From contig JAGBIL010000040.1 of the NCBI GenBank assembly GCA_017935025.1, forward strand, positions 1 through 64,000: DNA of 64,000 nt, written 5' to 3'. This DNA is from Opitutales bacterium. GTDB lineage: Bacteria > Verrucomicrobiota > Verrucomicrobiia > Opitutales > UBA953. Below are positions 7,962 through 15,258 of this stretch, piece after piece. The translations under genes and the position numbers were made by a program. Each line of letters opens with the position of its first letter. The stretch's first letter is position 1. The notes under the pieces were generated by a model that saw nothing but the letters and a program-made list of their open reading frames with translations, did not search any database and had not been told where the DNA came from.

Positions 7962-8459
7962 ATGAAATCCCTGATCGTTTATTCATCCAAGACCGGCAAC
8001 ACACGCAAAGTTGCCGAAGCCATTCTTTCCGTTCTCCCTGCGGGAACGGAAATTTATCCCGTCGAAAACGCTCCGGATCCCGATGCCTACGATTTTGTCG
8101 CCGTCGGCTACTGGGTGGACAAAGGCACGGCAAACGCAGAAATGGCAGCGTATATGCCGAAGATTCGCGGAAAAAAAGTCGGCATTTTCTTCACTCTCGG
8201 CGCGTTCCCGCACTCCGAACACGCACAAGAATCCTGCGACAACGGAATTGCTCTTCTCGGTGAAAACTGCGAAGTGGTTGCGACGTTCCGCTGCCAAGGA
8301 GCCATCGACCCGAAACTCACGGCGTGGATGAGCAAACTCCCGAAAGAACATCCGCACGCACCGAATCCGGAACGCCTCCACCGCTGGGCGGAAGCCGCCA
8401 AGCACCCGGACGCCGCCGATCTCGAAGCCGCGAAAAACGCTTTCAGAAACCTCTTTTAG
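7962..8459 (+). CDS. Flavodoxin-family protein of the heme locus
   Basis: A 165-residue flavodoxin-like protein. The FMN phosphate loop is visible at the N-terminus (VYSSKTGNTRKVAEAI), with a Tyr/Trp stretch near residue 50 (FVAVGYWVDKGTAN) and FFTLGAFPHSEHAQ at about 85. The family transfers electrons from FMN. Small flavodoxins accompany radical-SAM heme enzymes in anaerobes (HmuF next to HmuW in Fusobacterium) and tetrapyrrole reductases. Here it directly precedes the HutW-like gene and most probably supplies electrons for heme breakdown. The start has an A-rich leader and no Shine-Dalgarno sequence. Confidence 0.85.
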   Translation: MKSLIVYSSKTGNTRKVAEAILSVLPAGTEIYPVENAPDPDAYDFVAVGYWVDKGTANAEMAAYMPKIRGKKVGIFFTLGAFPHSEHAQESCDNGIALLGENCEVVATFRCQGAIDPKLTAWMSKLPKEHPHAPNPERLHRWAEAAKHPDAADLEAAKNAFRNLF

Positions 8460-8460
8460 T

Positions 8461-8580
8461 GAATAAGGAATAATGAATAGTGAATAATTCAGTGCGAAGG
8501 TTTTTGCCGAAGGCAAATACCGACGAAGGAACCACTTTGAAGAATGCGTTATTCATTATCCACTATTCGTTATTCATTAA
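8461..8580. repeat. Palindromic GAATNNN element, copy 1
   Basis: A 120-bp element between flavodoxin and hutW. The arms are tandem heptamers of the type GAATAAT GAATAGT GAATAAT on the left and their near complement on the right (about 20 of 24 positions pair). The centre holds GGTTTTTGCC-GAA-GGCAAATACC. It carries no coding potential of its own, although frames run through it into hutW. Confidence 0.85.
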
Positions 8581-8590
8581 CCTTCCAACC

Positions 8591-9949
8591 ATGTTCGAAG
8601 ATTTCCTTTTCCCCGAAAACCCGGCGGAAGTCGTCGCCCGGCTTGAAGAAAAGAAACACTTCAGCCACACGGAAAATTTCCGCCGTCGCGGGAACGCGGC
8701 TCCTCCTCCGTCGCCCCTCGACGCGTGGGCGAAAGCCGCTTCCGCGCCCAAGCGCACCGCACGCCGTGCGCTCTACGTTCACGTGCCGTTTTGCCTGCAC
8801 CGTTGCTCGTTTTGCAGTTTTTACTCTAACGCAACGCGCACGGCGGACCTCGACGGCTACACGGCGACCGTCATTCGCGAAATGCAAAACGCGCTCGCAG
8901 ACACGCCCCGGCTCGCGCAGGAAGAAATCAACGTTGTTTACTTCGGCGGCGGCACTCCGACCGACCTCTCCGCGCGCAATCTTGCAGACCTTGTTTCCTT
9001 CATCTACAAAAATTTCAACGTCGCCGCCGACCGCGAATTTACCGTCGAGGGCCGCACGAGCGGATTTGATGAAGAAAAAATCCGCGCCTGTGTCGACAAC
9101 GGAGTTAACCGCTTTTCCTTCGGCGTGCAAACTTTCGATACTGCCCTGCGCCGCAAGCTCGGGCGAATCATGTCAAAGGAAGAACTCATCGAGCGCCTTT
9201 CTCTCGTGAAAAAAATCGGCGGGGACAACGTAGCCCTCATGCTCGATTTTATCTATGGGCTTCCCGGACAAACACCGGGGCTCTGGGACGAAGATTTGCG
9301 CATGATCACCGAAGTCGTTCCCGTAGACGGTGCGGACCTTTACCAACTCAAACTTTTGCCGGGAACAAGCCTCACCCGCGCAGGAAAAGATCTGAGCTAT
9401 GACGAACGGTTTGACCTTTTCATGACCGCGCGGGAACGCCTTTCAAAACTCGGCTGGAAGCGGCTTTCGATGACGCACTGGGGACGCACATCCCTCGAGC
9501 GCAACTGGTACAACCACGGCACGAAAACGGGCATGGAGCTCGTTCCGTTCGGTTCCCGCGCGGGCGGTTTCCTCGGCGGATTCAGTTTCATGCAGATGCC
9601 GGATTTACAAAAATACACGGAAACCGTTGCCTCCGGGAAAAAAGGGTTGATGGTCGCCGTGCCGGACAATCCCGGGATCCGCATGAAAAACATCGTAACG
9701 CATCAGCTCGAACTCGGCTTTCTTGAGCCGGCGGAAATCTCTCCGGAGTTCATCGCCGAAGACGCGAAAAATGTCTGGAAAAACTGGATACGCGCCGGGC
9801 TTCTCGTTCCCGACGGAGACCGCCGCTACACGCTTTCACCGCTCGGCGAGTATTGGCACGTTACCCTGATTTCGCTCGTCATGGGGATGCTGACGCAAAT
9901 CGCCTCAGCCCGGCACAATCACGAACGCGTTCCCGTGGAGGCTGCGTAA
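8591..9949 (+). CDS. hutW: HutW/ChuW-type radical-SAM heme-degrading enzyme
   Basis: A 452-residue radical-SAM enzyme of the HemN-like branch. The cluster motif is CLHRCSFC with Cys68, Cys72 and Cys75. FGGGTPT follows at about residue 118, then the VNRFSFGVQTFD and DFIYGLPGQT segments of the HemN fold. RTSLERNWYN and SRAGGFLGGFSFMQ at 296-340 are typical of the ChuW/HutW/HmuW group, which opens the heme ring without oxygen using S-adenosylmethionine and releases iron. The ATG at 8591 follows the repeat element. An upstream in-frame start would place repeat sequence in the protein. It lies between a flavodoxin and an ECF S-component, 1 bp from the latter. Confidence 0.88.
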   Translation: MFEDFLFPENPAEVVARLEEKKHFSHTENFRRRGNAAPPPSPLDAWAKAASAPKRTARRALYVHVPFCLHRCSFCSFYSNATRTADLDGYTATVIREMQNALADTPRLAQEEINVVYFGGGTPTDLSARNLADLVSFIYKNFNVAADREFTVEGRTSGFDEEKIRACVDNGVNRFSFGVQTFDTALRRKLGRIMSKEELIERLSLVKKIGGDNVALMLDFIYGLPGQTPGLWDEDLRMITEVVPVDGADLYQLKLLPGTSLTRAGKDLSYDERFDLFMTARERLSKLGWKRLSMTHWGRTSLERNWYNHGTKTGMELVPFGSRAGGFLGGFSFMQMPDLQKYTETVASGKKGLMVAVPDNPGIRMKNIVTHQLELGFLEPAEISPEFIAEDAKNVWKNWIRAGLLVPDGDRRYTLSPLGEYWHVTLISLVMGMLTQIASARHNHERVPVEAA

Positions 9950-9950
9950 A

Positions 9951-10526
9951 ATGAGCGTTCCCGCAAGCGCCGTTTCTGCGGTAAAGAAGTTTTATTGGAC
10001 GACGGAACATCTCGTCCTCGTCGGGATTTTCTCCGCGCTGATCCGCTTGTCATCGCTCGCCATCGGGTTAGTCGGCGGCGGTCCGAATCCGGTTTCGCTT
10101 TTCATCCGCAACGGGCTGACAACGGCGCTACTCATCGTGCTCGTTTGCCGCGTGCGCAAGTTCGGAGTGCTTTGCCTCTACTGCTTTGTCAACGTCGTCA
10201 TTTCGTTTTTCATGTCGGGTTCGATTATGGTTTTCCTCGCTCCCGCGAATTTGGCGGCAGCGTTGCTGAGCGATTTGATTATCGCGGCGGCTGGCGGGTA
10301 CAAAAACACGCTGAGCGTGCTTGTCGGAGTCGCGATGTACGACCTGTTCTCCCGAGTGATTTCGCTTAGCTTGAGTTTTCTCGTGATGCGCGAAAATCTG
10401 CAACTCGTGGCGGCGGGAGCGACAATGATCATTCTCGGCTACTGCGGGAGCGTGCTCGTCGGGCTTCCCGCCGGCTACAAATTCGTCAAAGAACTCCGCC
10501 ACGCAGGACTGATTAGAGAACAGTGA
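9951..10526 (+). CDS. ECF transporter substrate-binding (S) component
   Basis: A 191-residue hydrophobic protein with about five or six membrane helices, in the size range and layout of ECF S components. The pattern FYWTTEHLVLVGIFSALIRL at the N-terminus, a Gly-rich loop with PNPVSL, and a final YKFVKELRHAGLI fit the MptD/Trep_Strep-like group. S components bind the substrate in the membrane and dock on EcfT. The gene is 1 bp after hutW with GGAG upstream, so it is translationally tied to the heme enzyme. T and A components follow. Heme is therefore the likely cargo, as proposed for the ECF heme importer of lactobacilli. The exact subfamily is uncertain. Confidence 0.75.
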   Translation: MSVPASAVSAVKKFYWTTEHLVLVGIFSALIRLSSLAIGLVGGGPNPVSLFIRNGLTTALLIVLVCRVRKFGVLCLYCFVNVVISFFMSGSIMVFLAPANLAAALLSDLIIAAAGGYKNTLSVLVGVAMYDLFSRVISLSLSFLVMRENLQLVAAGATMIILGYCGSVLVGLPAGYKFVKELRHAGLIREQ

Positions 10527-10592
10527 ATAATTAATAATGAATAACGCACACCTTAGCACTGAATTATTCACTATTCATTGTTCGTTATTCAC
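10523..10592. repeat. Palindromic GAATNNN element, copy 2 (short form)
   Basis: A 70-bp copy that begins within the stop codon of the S-component gene. GTGAATAA at 10523 and GTTATTCAC at the right end pair over most of the arms. It lacks the internal TTTTTGC hairpin and keeps only ACCTTAGCACTGA in the centre. Confidence 0.75.
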
Positions 10593-10618
10593 TAAAATTT
10601 TCCCAAAAAAAAATTCAA

Positions 10619-11455
10619 ATGCTTCAAAAACGTATTGGTTCCGAAAATACAAAAAAGCCTTTTGTCGCAACGCTCGATATGCGCACGAAGCTGATTATTT
10701 CGCTCGCAGCATCAAGTACGTCGATTTTTCTGAACGACTGGCGCTTACTTCTCGCGCTCAACGCGCTGACTTTTGTTTACGTTTTGAGTTTGCGCCGGTT
10801 CAAACCGGTAGCGGCGATGTACGCGGCAACGGCGCTGATGCTCGGAATCGCGTTTTGCTTTATTCCCGCGTTTGTTTGGATCGTTCGAGGGATTGCGGAC
10901 AGCGTTCCCGCGCAGGCGGGCGACGGATTTCGCCGCCTCGCCGAAATCCTCGACGAACAGGGCTTTGCAACCGTGCTTCTTCCGTTTTTGCGTATTTCCG
11001 TGAGCATGAACGTTTTTCTCGCACTCGGACTGACTTTCGATAATCAGGAATTTATTTCCGTGATGCGAAAAATGCGGCTCGCGCGCATCGTTTTTATCCC
11101 GCTGATGATTTGCTGCCGCTTTGTGCCGAGCTTTGTGGATGACATTCGCCAGCTTTACGAAAGCCTGCGCGTGCGCCGCCGCAAAATGAATTTTCTCTCG
11201 CTCGTTACTTCGCCGTTGCGTTTTTTGCGCTACGTCGTCGTTCCCGTGTGCGTGCGCACGTTGCGTATCGCGGACAACCTCGTTCTGATGTGCGAAGTGC
11301 GTCGCATCGGTTGCACGGAACGTTGTATTTGTGCCACCGAACACAAGATGCGTTCCCGTGACTGGAACGTTCTCGCGTTCACGTTTTGCGCTACGGCCGC
11401 AATTTGGACGCTAAAATTCATCCTTCCCGCCCCCGCCGAAACGTTTATCCATTAA
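10619..11455 (+). CDS. ECF transporter transmembrane (T) component
   Basis: A 278-residue membrane protein of the EcfT/CbiQ family. It has an N-terminal LDMRTKLIISL segment, several membrane helices to about residue 130, and a cytoplasmic coupling region containing ESLRVRRRKM, which corresponds to the conserved A-R-G/S box that contacts the ATPases. A last membrane helix and short tail follow. EcfT links the S component to the ATPase pair. It sits between the S component and the ATPase gene and is separated from each by a palindromic element. The start at 10619 has an A-rich leader. Confidence 0.82.
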   Translation: MLQKRIGSENTKKPFVATLDMRTKLIISLAASSTSIFLNDWRLLLALNALTFVYVLSLRRFKPVAAMYAATALMLGIAFCFIPAFVWIVRGIADSVPAQAGDGFRRLAEILDEQGFATVLLPFLRISVSMNVFLALGLTFDNQEFISVMRKMRLARIVFIPLMICCRFVPSFVDDIRQLYESLRVRRRKMNFLSLVTSPLRFLRYVVVPVCVRTLRIADNLVLMCEVRRIGCTERCICATEHKMRSRDWNVLAFTFCATAAIWTLKFILPAPAETFIH

Positions 11456-11460
11456 ATAAT

Positions 11461-11560
11461 GAATAACGAATAGTGAACAATGAATAACGCATTCTTCAAA
11501 GTTTTTGCCTTCGGCAAAAACCTTAGCACTGAACTATTCATTGTTCACTATTCGTTATTC
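11461..11560. repeat. Palindromic GAATNNN element, copy 3
   Basis: A 100-bp element with perfect 26-bp inverted arms (11461-11486 and 11535-11560) and an inner hairpin GTTTTTGCC-TTC-GGCAAAAAC (11501-11521). It fills almost the whole gap between the T-component gene and the ATPase gene. The ATPase start codon is 10 bp beyond it. Confidence 0.92.
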
Positions 11561-11570
11561 TCTTTCCTCC

Positions 11571-12986
11571 ATGCTTGTCGTTGAAAAACTTTCCTACCGC
11601 TACCCGTTTGCGCAAAAGGACGCGCTGACGGATATTTCGTTTTCGCTCGGCGAAGGCGAAACGCTTCTGATTTCCGGACCGTCCGGTTGCGGAAAATCCA
11701 CACTCCTGCGCGTACTCAACGGGCTGATTCCGTTTCACTTTCACGGCGAACTTCGCGGGAAGGTCAAAATCGCCGGGCGTGCCCCGGAAAGCCTCGCCGA
11801 AGTTTCCGCGCAAGTCGGTTCCGTTTTCCAAAATCCCGACAGCCAATTTCTCGCCATGACCGTTGAAAGCGACATCGCGGGAAGCCTCGAATGGCGCCTT
11901 GATTCCCGCGAAGAAATTTTGCGCCGCACGGACGCGGCAATTGAGCGGCTCGGGCTGAAGCACTTGCGTTCCCGTAGCCTTTTCGGACTTTCTTCCGGCG
12001 AAAAGCAAAAAACCGTCATCGCATCCGCCGTCGCAATGCAACCGCGGATTCTCGTTTTTGACGAGCCGACGGCGAACCTTTCCCCGGAGGCGACGGAAGA
12101 ACTCGCCGCGCTTTGTCGCGAACTCAAGCGCGACGGGTTCACCATTGTCATCGTCGATCACCGCATTTACTGGCTCGAGGGCGTTCCCGACAAAATCCTG
12201 ATTTTGAACGAAGGGAAAATCGTGCGCCGCATTGAGGGCACCGACGGGAACGCGCTCACCGAACTTGCCGCAGATGATGCCGAACTCGCGCTCGGTCTCC
12301 GCAAAGTTCGCGTTCCCGTAAATCCGCCGCTGCGCGATGTCCCGTCCGAGCTTCCCGCCGCACTTTGTTGTGAAAAAATCGTTTTCAAATACCCGAACTC
12401 CGAAAAGGAAATTTTCGACGGATCCCGTGATTTCCGTATTCCTCAGGGTGCGATTACCGCCGTCGTCGGGAAAAACGGAGCCGGAAAAACCACCTTCGCA
12501 AAAATTATCACCGGGCTTTTGAAACTTCCCCGAAAAAACGGCGGAATTATTCTGAAAAACGGCGTTCCCGCGAAAGCCGCCCGCTTACTCGACGACGGCG
12601 GATTCGTCATGCAAAACACGGACATCCAGCTCTATATGCGCACCGTGCTTGAAGAACTTGTTTCTTCTTCGCCGCTCCCGCGCAAAGATGCCGAGCGTGA
12701 AGCCTTCGAGCTACTCGCCGATATCGGACTTTCCGACAAGCGGGAACGACACCCGCAGTCCCTTTCCGGCGGCGAAAAACAACGCCTCGTTATCGCCTCC
12801 GTTTTGATGAAGAAACCCTCCCTACTCGTACTCGATGAGCCGACCAGCGGACTCGACGGGCGCAATATGCGCATCATCGCCGCCATGCTCCGCGACTACG
12901 CCGCTCGCGGGAACACAGTTTTGCTCATCACGCACGATCTCGAGTTTCTCTCGCTTCTCGCCACCTACAAAATCGAAATCAATTAA
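11571..12986 (+). CDS. ECF transporter fused tandem ATPase (A-A')
   Basis: A 471-residue protein with two ABC ATPase domains in one chain. Domain 1 (about 1-230) has Walker A GPSGCGKST, signature LSSGEKQ and Walker B ILVFDEPT. Domain 2 (about 265-471) has GKNGAGKTT, LSGGEKQ and LLVLDEPT with a switch His in ITHD. Most ECF systems encode two ATPases, and fused forms occur. It powers the S-T pair encoded just upstream. The start at 11571 follows repeat copy 3. Translation from upstream would run through that repeat and is rejected. Confidence 0.9.
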   Translation: MLVVEKLSYRYPFAQKDALTDISFSLGEGETLLISGPSGCGKSTLLRVLNGLIPFHFHGELRGKVKIAGRAPESLAEVSAQVGSVFQNPDSQFLAMTVESDIAGSLEWRLDSREEILRRTDAAIERLGLKHLRSRSLFGLSSGEKQKTVIASAVAMQPRILVFDEPTANLSPEATEELAALCRELKRDGFTIVIVDHRIYWLEGVPDKILILNEGKIVRRIEGTDGNALTELAADDAELALGLRKVRVPVNPPLRDVPSELPAALCCEKIVFKYPNSEKEIFDGSRDFRIPQGAITAVVGKNGAGKTTFAKIITGLLKLPRKNGGIILKNGVPAKAARLLDDGGFVMQNTDIQLYMRTVLEELVSSSPLPRKDAEREAFELLADIGLSDKRERHPQSLSGGEKQRLVIASVLMKKPSLLVLDEPTSGLDGRNMRIIAAMLRDYAARGNTVLLITHDLEFLSLLATYKIEIN

Positions 12987-13002
12987 ATCGTAAAATGAAC
13001 CA

Positions 13003-13206
13003 CGAAAAGCACGGAACACACAGAAAGACGACCTTGAGAAAGGATGAGAGCTAAAACCAACGAATAGCGAATAGTTAATAATGAATAATTCATTGTTCAA
13101 AGTTTTTGCTCTTAAGAGCAAAAACCTTAGGCACTGTGTTATTCACTATTCATTATTCGTTATTCATTGAGAAGGAAACCTTTCCCGTGATTTTCCGTGG
13201 TTCAAT
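13003..13206. repeat. Outer imperfect inverted repeat around element copy 4
   Basis: The gap between the ECF ATPase and exbB. TGAACCACGAAAAGCACGG near 13003 is the near complement of CCGTGATTTTCCGTGGTTCA ending near 13206. Element copy 4 sits inside, so the gap could fold as one nested hairpin. Confidence 0.6.
13058..13169. repeat. Palindromic GAATNNN element, copy 4
   Basis: A 112-bp element with heptamer arms and a perfectly palindromic core GTTTTTGCTCTTAAGAGCAAAAAC. It is the reverse complement of copy 5 with two mismatches by my alignment. Copies 4 and 5 flank exbB. Confidence 0.92.
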
Positions 13207-13237
13207 AAATTAAAAATTTTCCAACAACCATAAAAAT

Positions 13238-13864
13238 ATGCTTCAACACTACTGTGCCGAATACTACGAAAAGCTCGGACCCGTCGGGATCCCGCTACTA
13301 ATCTCGCTTCTACTTGCCGTCTTTCTTTCGGTAAAAATCTACCTGAAGTTCTGGCTCGTAGAGCTCCAGTTTCGCCGTTTTTTCAAACGGGTCGAAGACG
13401 GCAATACCGCACTTTTGCTCGACGAATCGCATTTTGAAAAAAATCCGCTCGTGCGGGTCGTGCGGGATATCGTAACCAAGCACCGCCACCACTCGGACGA
13501 CTTACGCTCAGAATCCGCGTATCTTTTTCACCGATACTTTTACGAAACAAAACGCAATTTCACCACACTCCGCCTCATCACTGCCACAGCGCCGCTCCTC
13601 GGCTTGCTCGGAACCGTGCTCGGAATTATTCAGGTTTTTGACGTTATCGGACACTGCGGAAACGCTGCGGCGGACAACGCGCAACTCGCCCTCGGTATCG
13701 GGCAGGCACTTTGGACGACCGTGCTCGGCATCGTTATCGCCGTACCGACGCTCGCCGTCCTGTTTTACCTGCGACACAAACTGCTCGGGTGCATGATTGT
13801 CGCGGTCGAATTTTCGTACCGCGCCGTCGCCATCGCCAAAGCGGCGCAAAGCGATGAGAGTTGA
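13238..13864 (+). CDS. exbB: ExbB/TolQ-type proton channel subunit
   Basis: A 208-residue MotA/TolQ/ExbB-family protein. The first membrane helix is at about 15-38. A cytoplasmic loop with FHRYFYETKRNFTTL precedes the paired helices 2 and 3 (about 108-130 and 145-170), with the conserved TAPLLGLLGTVLGII and ALWTTVLGIVIAVPTL. ExbB with ExbD uses the proton gradient to energise TonB. It sits upstream of exbD and tonB and behind the ECF genes, so it is likely dedicated to the receptor of this locus. It is flanked by inverted copies of the palindromic element. Confidence 0.9.
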   Translation: MLQHYCAEYYEKLGPVGIPLLISLLLAVFLSVKIYLKFWLVELQFRRFFKRVEDGNTALLLDESHFEKNPLVRVVRDIVTKHRHHSDDLRSESAYLFHRYFYETKRNFTTLRLITATAPLLGLLGTVLGIIQVFDVIGHCGNAAADNAQLALGIGQALWTTVLGIVIAVPTLAVLFYLRHKLLGCMIVAVEFSYRAVAIAKAAQSDES

Positions 13865-13874
13865 GGACTAAAAC

Positions 13875-13986
13875 CAATGAATAACGAATAATGAATAGTG
13901 AATAACGCAGTGCCTAAGGTTTTTGCTCTTAAGAGCAAAAACTTTGAACAATGAATTATTCATTATTAACTATTCACTATTCGTTG
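13875..13986. repeat. Palindromic GAATNNN element, copy 5
   Basis: A 112-bp element, an inverted near-identical copy (110 of 112 by my alignment) of 13058-13169. It occupies the exbB-exbD gap. Confidence 0.92.
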
Positions 13987-14036
13987 ATTCTGGCTTCCAT
14001 CCTTATCAATTATCCACCATTCCTTATCCGTAAAAA

Positions 14037-14447
14037 ATGCACTGTCAAAACATTGAAGACTTTGACGCAGACGACGAAATCAGCATCGAACTGACTCCGC
14101 TGATCGACGTCATTTTCATGCTCCTGATTTTCTTCATCATTGCGACAACCTTTGTGAAGCCGAAATTTGAAGTCGCACTGCCCGATGCAGAAAGCGCCAA
14201 AATCGTTCCCGAAAACGAAAAAACACCCGTCTGCGCAGTTACCGTCGATGCTGCGGGAACACTCTTTTTCGACGGGATTGAAACGCCGCCCGAATTACTC
14301 CCGCAAAAACTCAAAGAGCACGAAGGTAAGATTTTTGAAGTTTTTTCGGACAAAACCGCTCCGTTCGGAGTCGTACTACAACTCATGGACGAAGCCAAGA
14401 AACAAGGTCATGAGAACCTGCTTTTCATGGTTGAAAAAGAGCGTTGA
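14037..14447 (+). CDS. exbD: ExbD/TolR-type proton channel subunit
   Basis: A 136-residue protein with the ExbD layout: a short cytoplasmic N-terminus, one membrane helix at about 20-42 with the essential Asp in LTPLIDVIFMLLIFF, and a periplasmic domain with FEVALPDAESA and EVFSDKTAPFGVVLQLMDEAKKQG. It pairs with ExbB to drive TonB. Its last 38 bases overlap the start of tonB, which points to coupled translation. No strong ribosome binding site is visible. Confidence 0.92.
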   Translation: MHCQNIEDFDADDEISIELTPLIDVIFMLLIFFIIATTFVKPKFEVALPDAESAKIVPENEKTPVCAVTVDAAGTLFFDGIETPPELLPQKLKEHEGKIFEVFSDKTAPFGVVLQLMDEAKKQGHENLLFMVEKER

Positions 14448-15258
14448 GGACACCGAGCGTGTCAGCTCCGGCGCGGCGGCACTCGCCTGCCTGCTTTTGT
14501 TCGCGGGAACGCTTGCACTTGCCTCTGAAAAATCATTTTTGCTCCCGGATCGCGAAGCGGCGGAAGCCGTCACGAAAAATGTTCCCGCAAAAATCGTCCT
14601 CCGCCTGGAAAATTTCGTTCCCGTGACCGAAGTTGCGGAGATTGAAAATGCGCCGGAGGAAATGCCTCCCGCGCCGGAAATTCCCGCACCTCCGGAGCCG
14701 CTGCCCGAGCCGCCCAAGGAAACGCCCGCACCGGAAAAAATCGACGAATCCGCAATTCGAGAAACGCTCAGCGAACAGCCCGCGCCCGAGATTCCCCGAC
14801 AAGAGACTCCGCCTCCCGAACCGGAAAAAGCTCCGGAAACGCCTCCGGAAGAGCCTCCGCCCGAGCAGAAACCGCAGGAATTTGTCCCGCCTCCGCAAAT
14901 CGCACAACAACCGCCGCCGAGCCCGCCCGTTCCCGCGCCTGTCGAAGATTCCGCCGCGAAAGCCGCTGCCGAACAAACGCTTTACGGGGCACTTGCCGAA
15001 TCTGTCTCCCGCAAAAAATTTTACCCGAAAACCGCCCGCCGCAACGGACGCACGGGAACGGTTTTCATGCGGGTTTCGATCTCATCCGACGGCGAAATCT
15101 CCGGTTTTTCCGTCGAAAAGGCATCCGCGCACAAATCCCTCGTTTCCGGCGCGAAGGAAACCCTGCGTCGGGTTGCCGAAGATTTTTCCGCCCCGGCGGG
15201 AACGCGCGCAGCCCTTCCCGCAGAGTTCGTCGTCCCCATCATTTACGAACTGAATTAA
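14410..15258 (+). CDS. tonB: TonB energy transducer
   Basis: A protein of about 282 residues with an N-terminal membrane anchor (AALACLLLFAGTLALAS), a long periplasmic Pro/Glu-rich spacer (about 70-180) full of PPEP and PEIPAPPEP repeats, and a C-terminal TonB domain with FYPKTARRNGRTGTVFMRVSI and a final YELN. TonB reaches across the periplasm to the receptor plug. The ATG at 14410 lies within exbD. A TTG at 14431 is an alternative. The operon ends after this gene. Confidence 0.88.
   Translation: MRTCFSWLKKSVEDTERVSSGAAALACLLLFAGTLALASEKSFLLPDREAAEAVTKNVPAKIVLRLENFVPVTEVAEIENAPEEMPPAPEIPAPPEPLPEPPKETPAPEKIDESAIRETLSEQPAPEIPRQETPPPEPEKAPETPPEEPPPEQKPQEFVPPPQIAQQPPPSPPVPAPVEDSAAKAAAEQTLYGALAESVSRKKFYPKTARRNGRTGTVFMRVSISSDGEISGFSVEKASAHKSLVSGAKETLRRVAEDFSAPAGTRAALPAEFVVPIIYELN

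Noticed and set aside
8480-8590. N-terminal extension of HutW starting inside repeat copy 1 (also 11505-11570 before the ECF ATPase)
   Set aside because: The extra residues (MNNSV and MPSAKT types) are translations of the repeat. The family-like starts are at 8591 and 11571.
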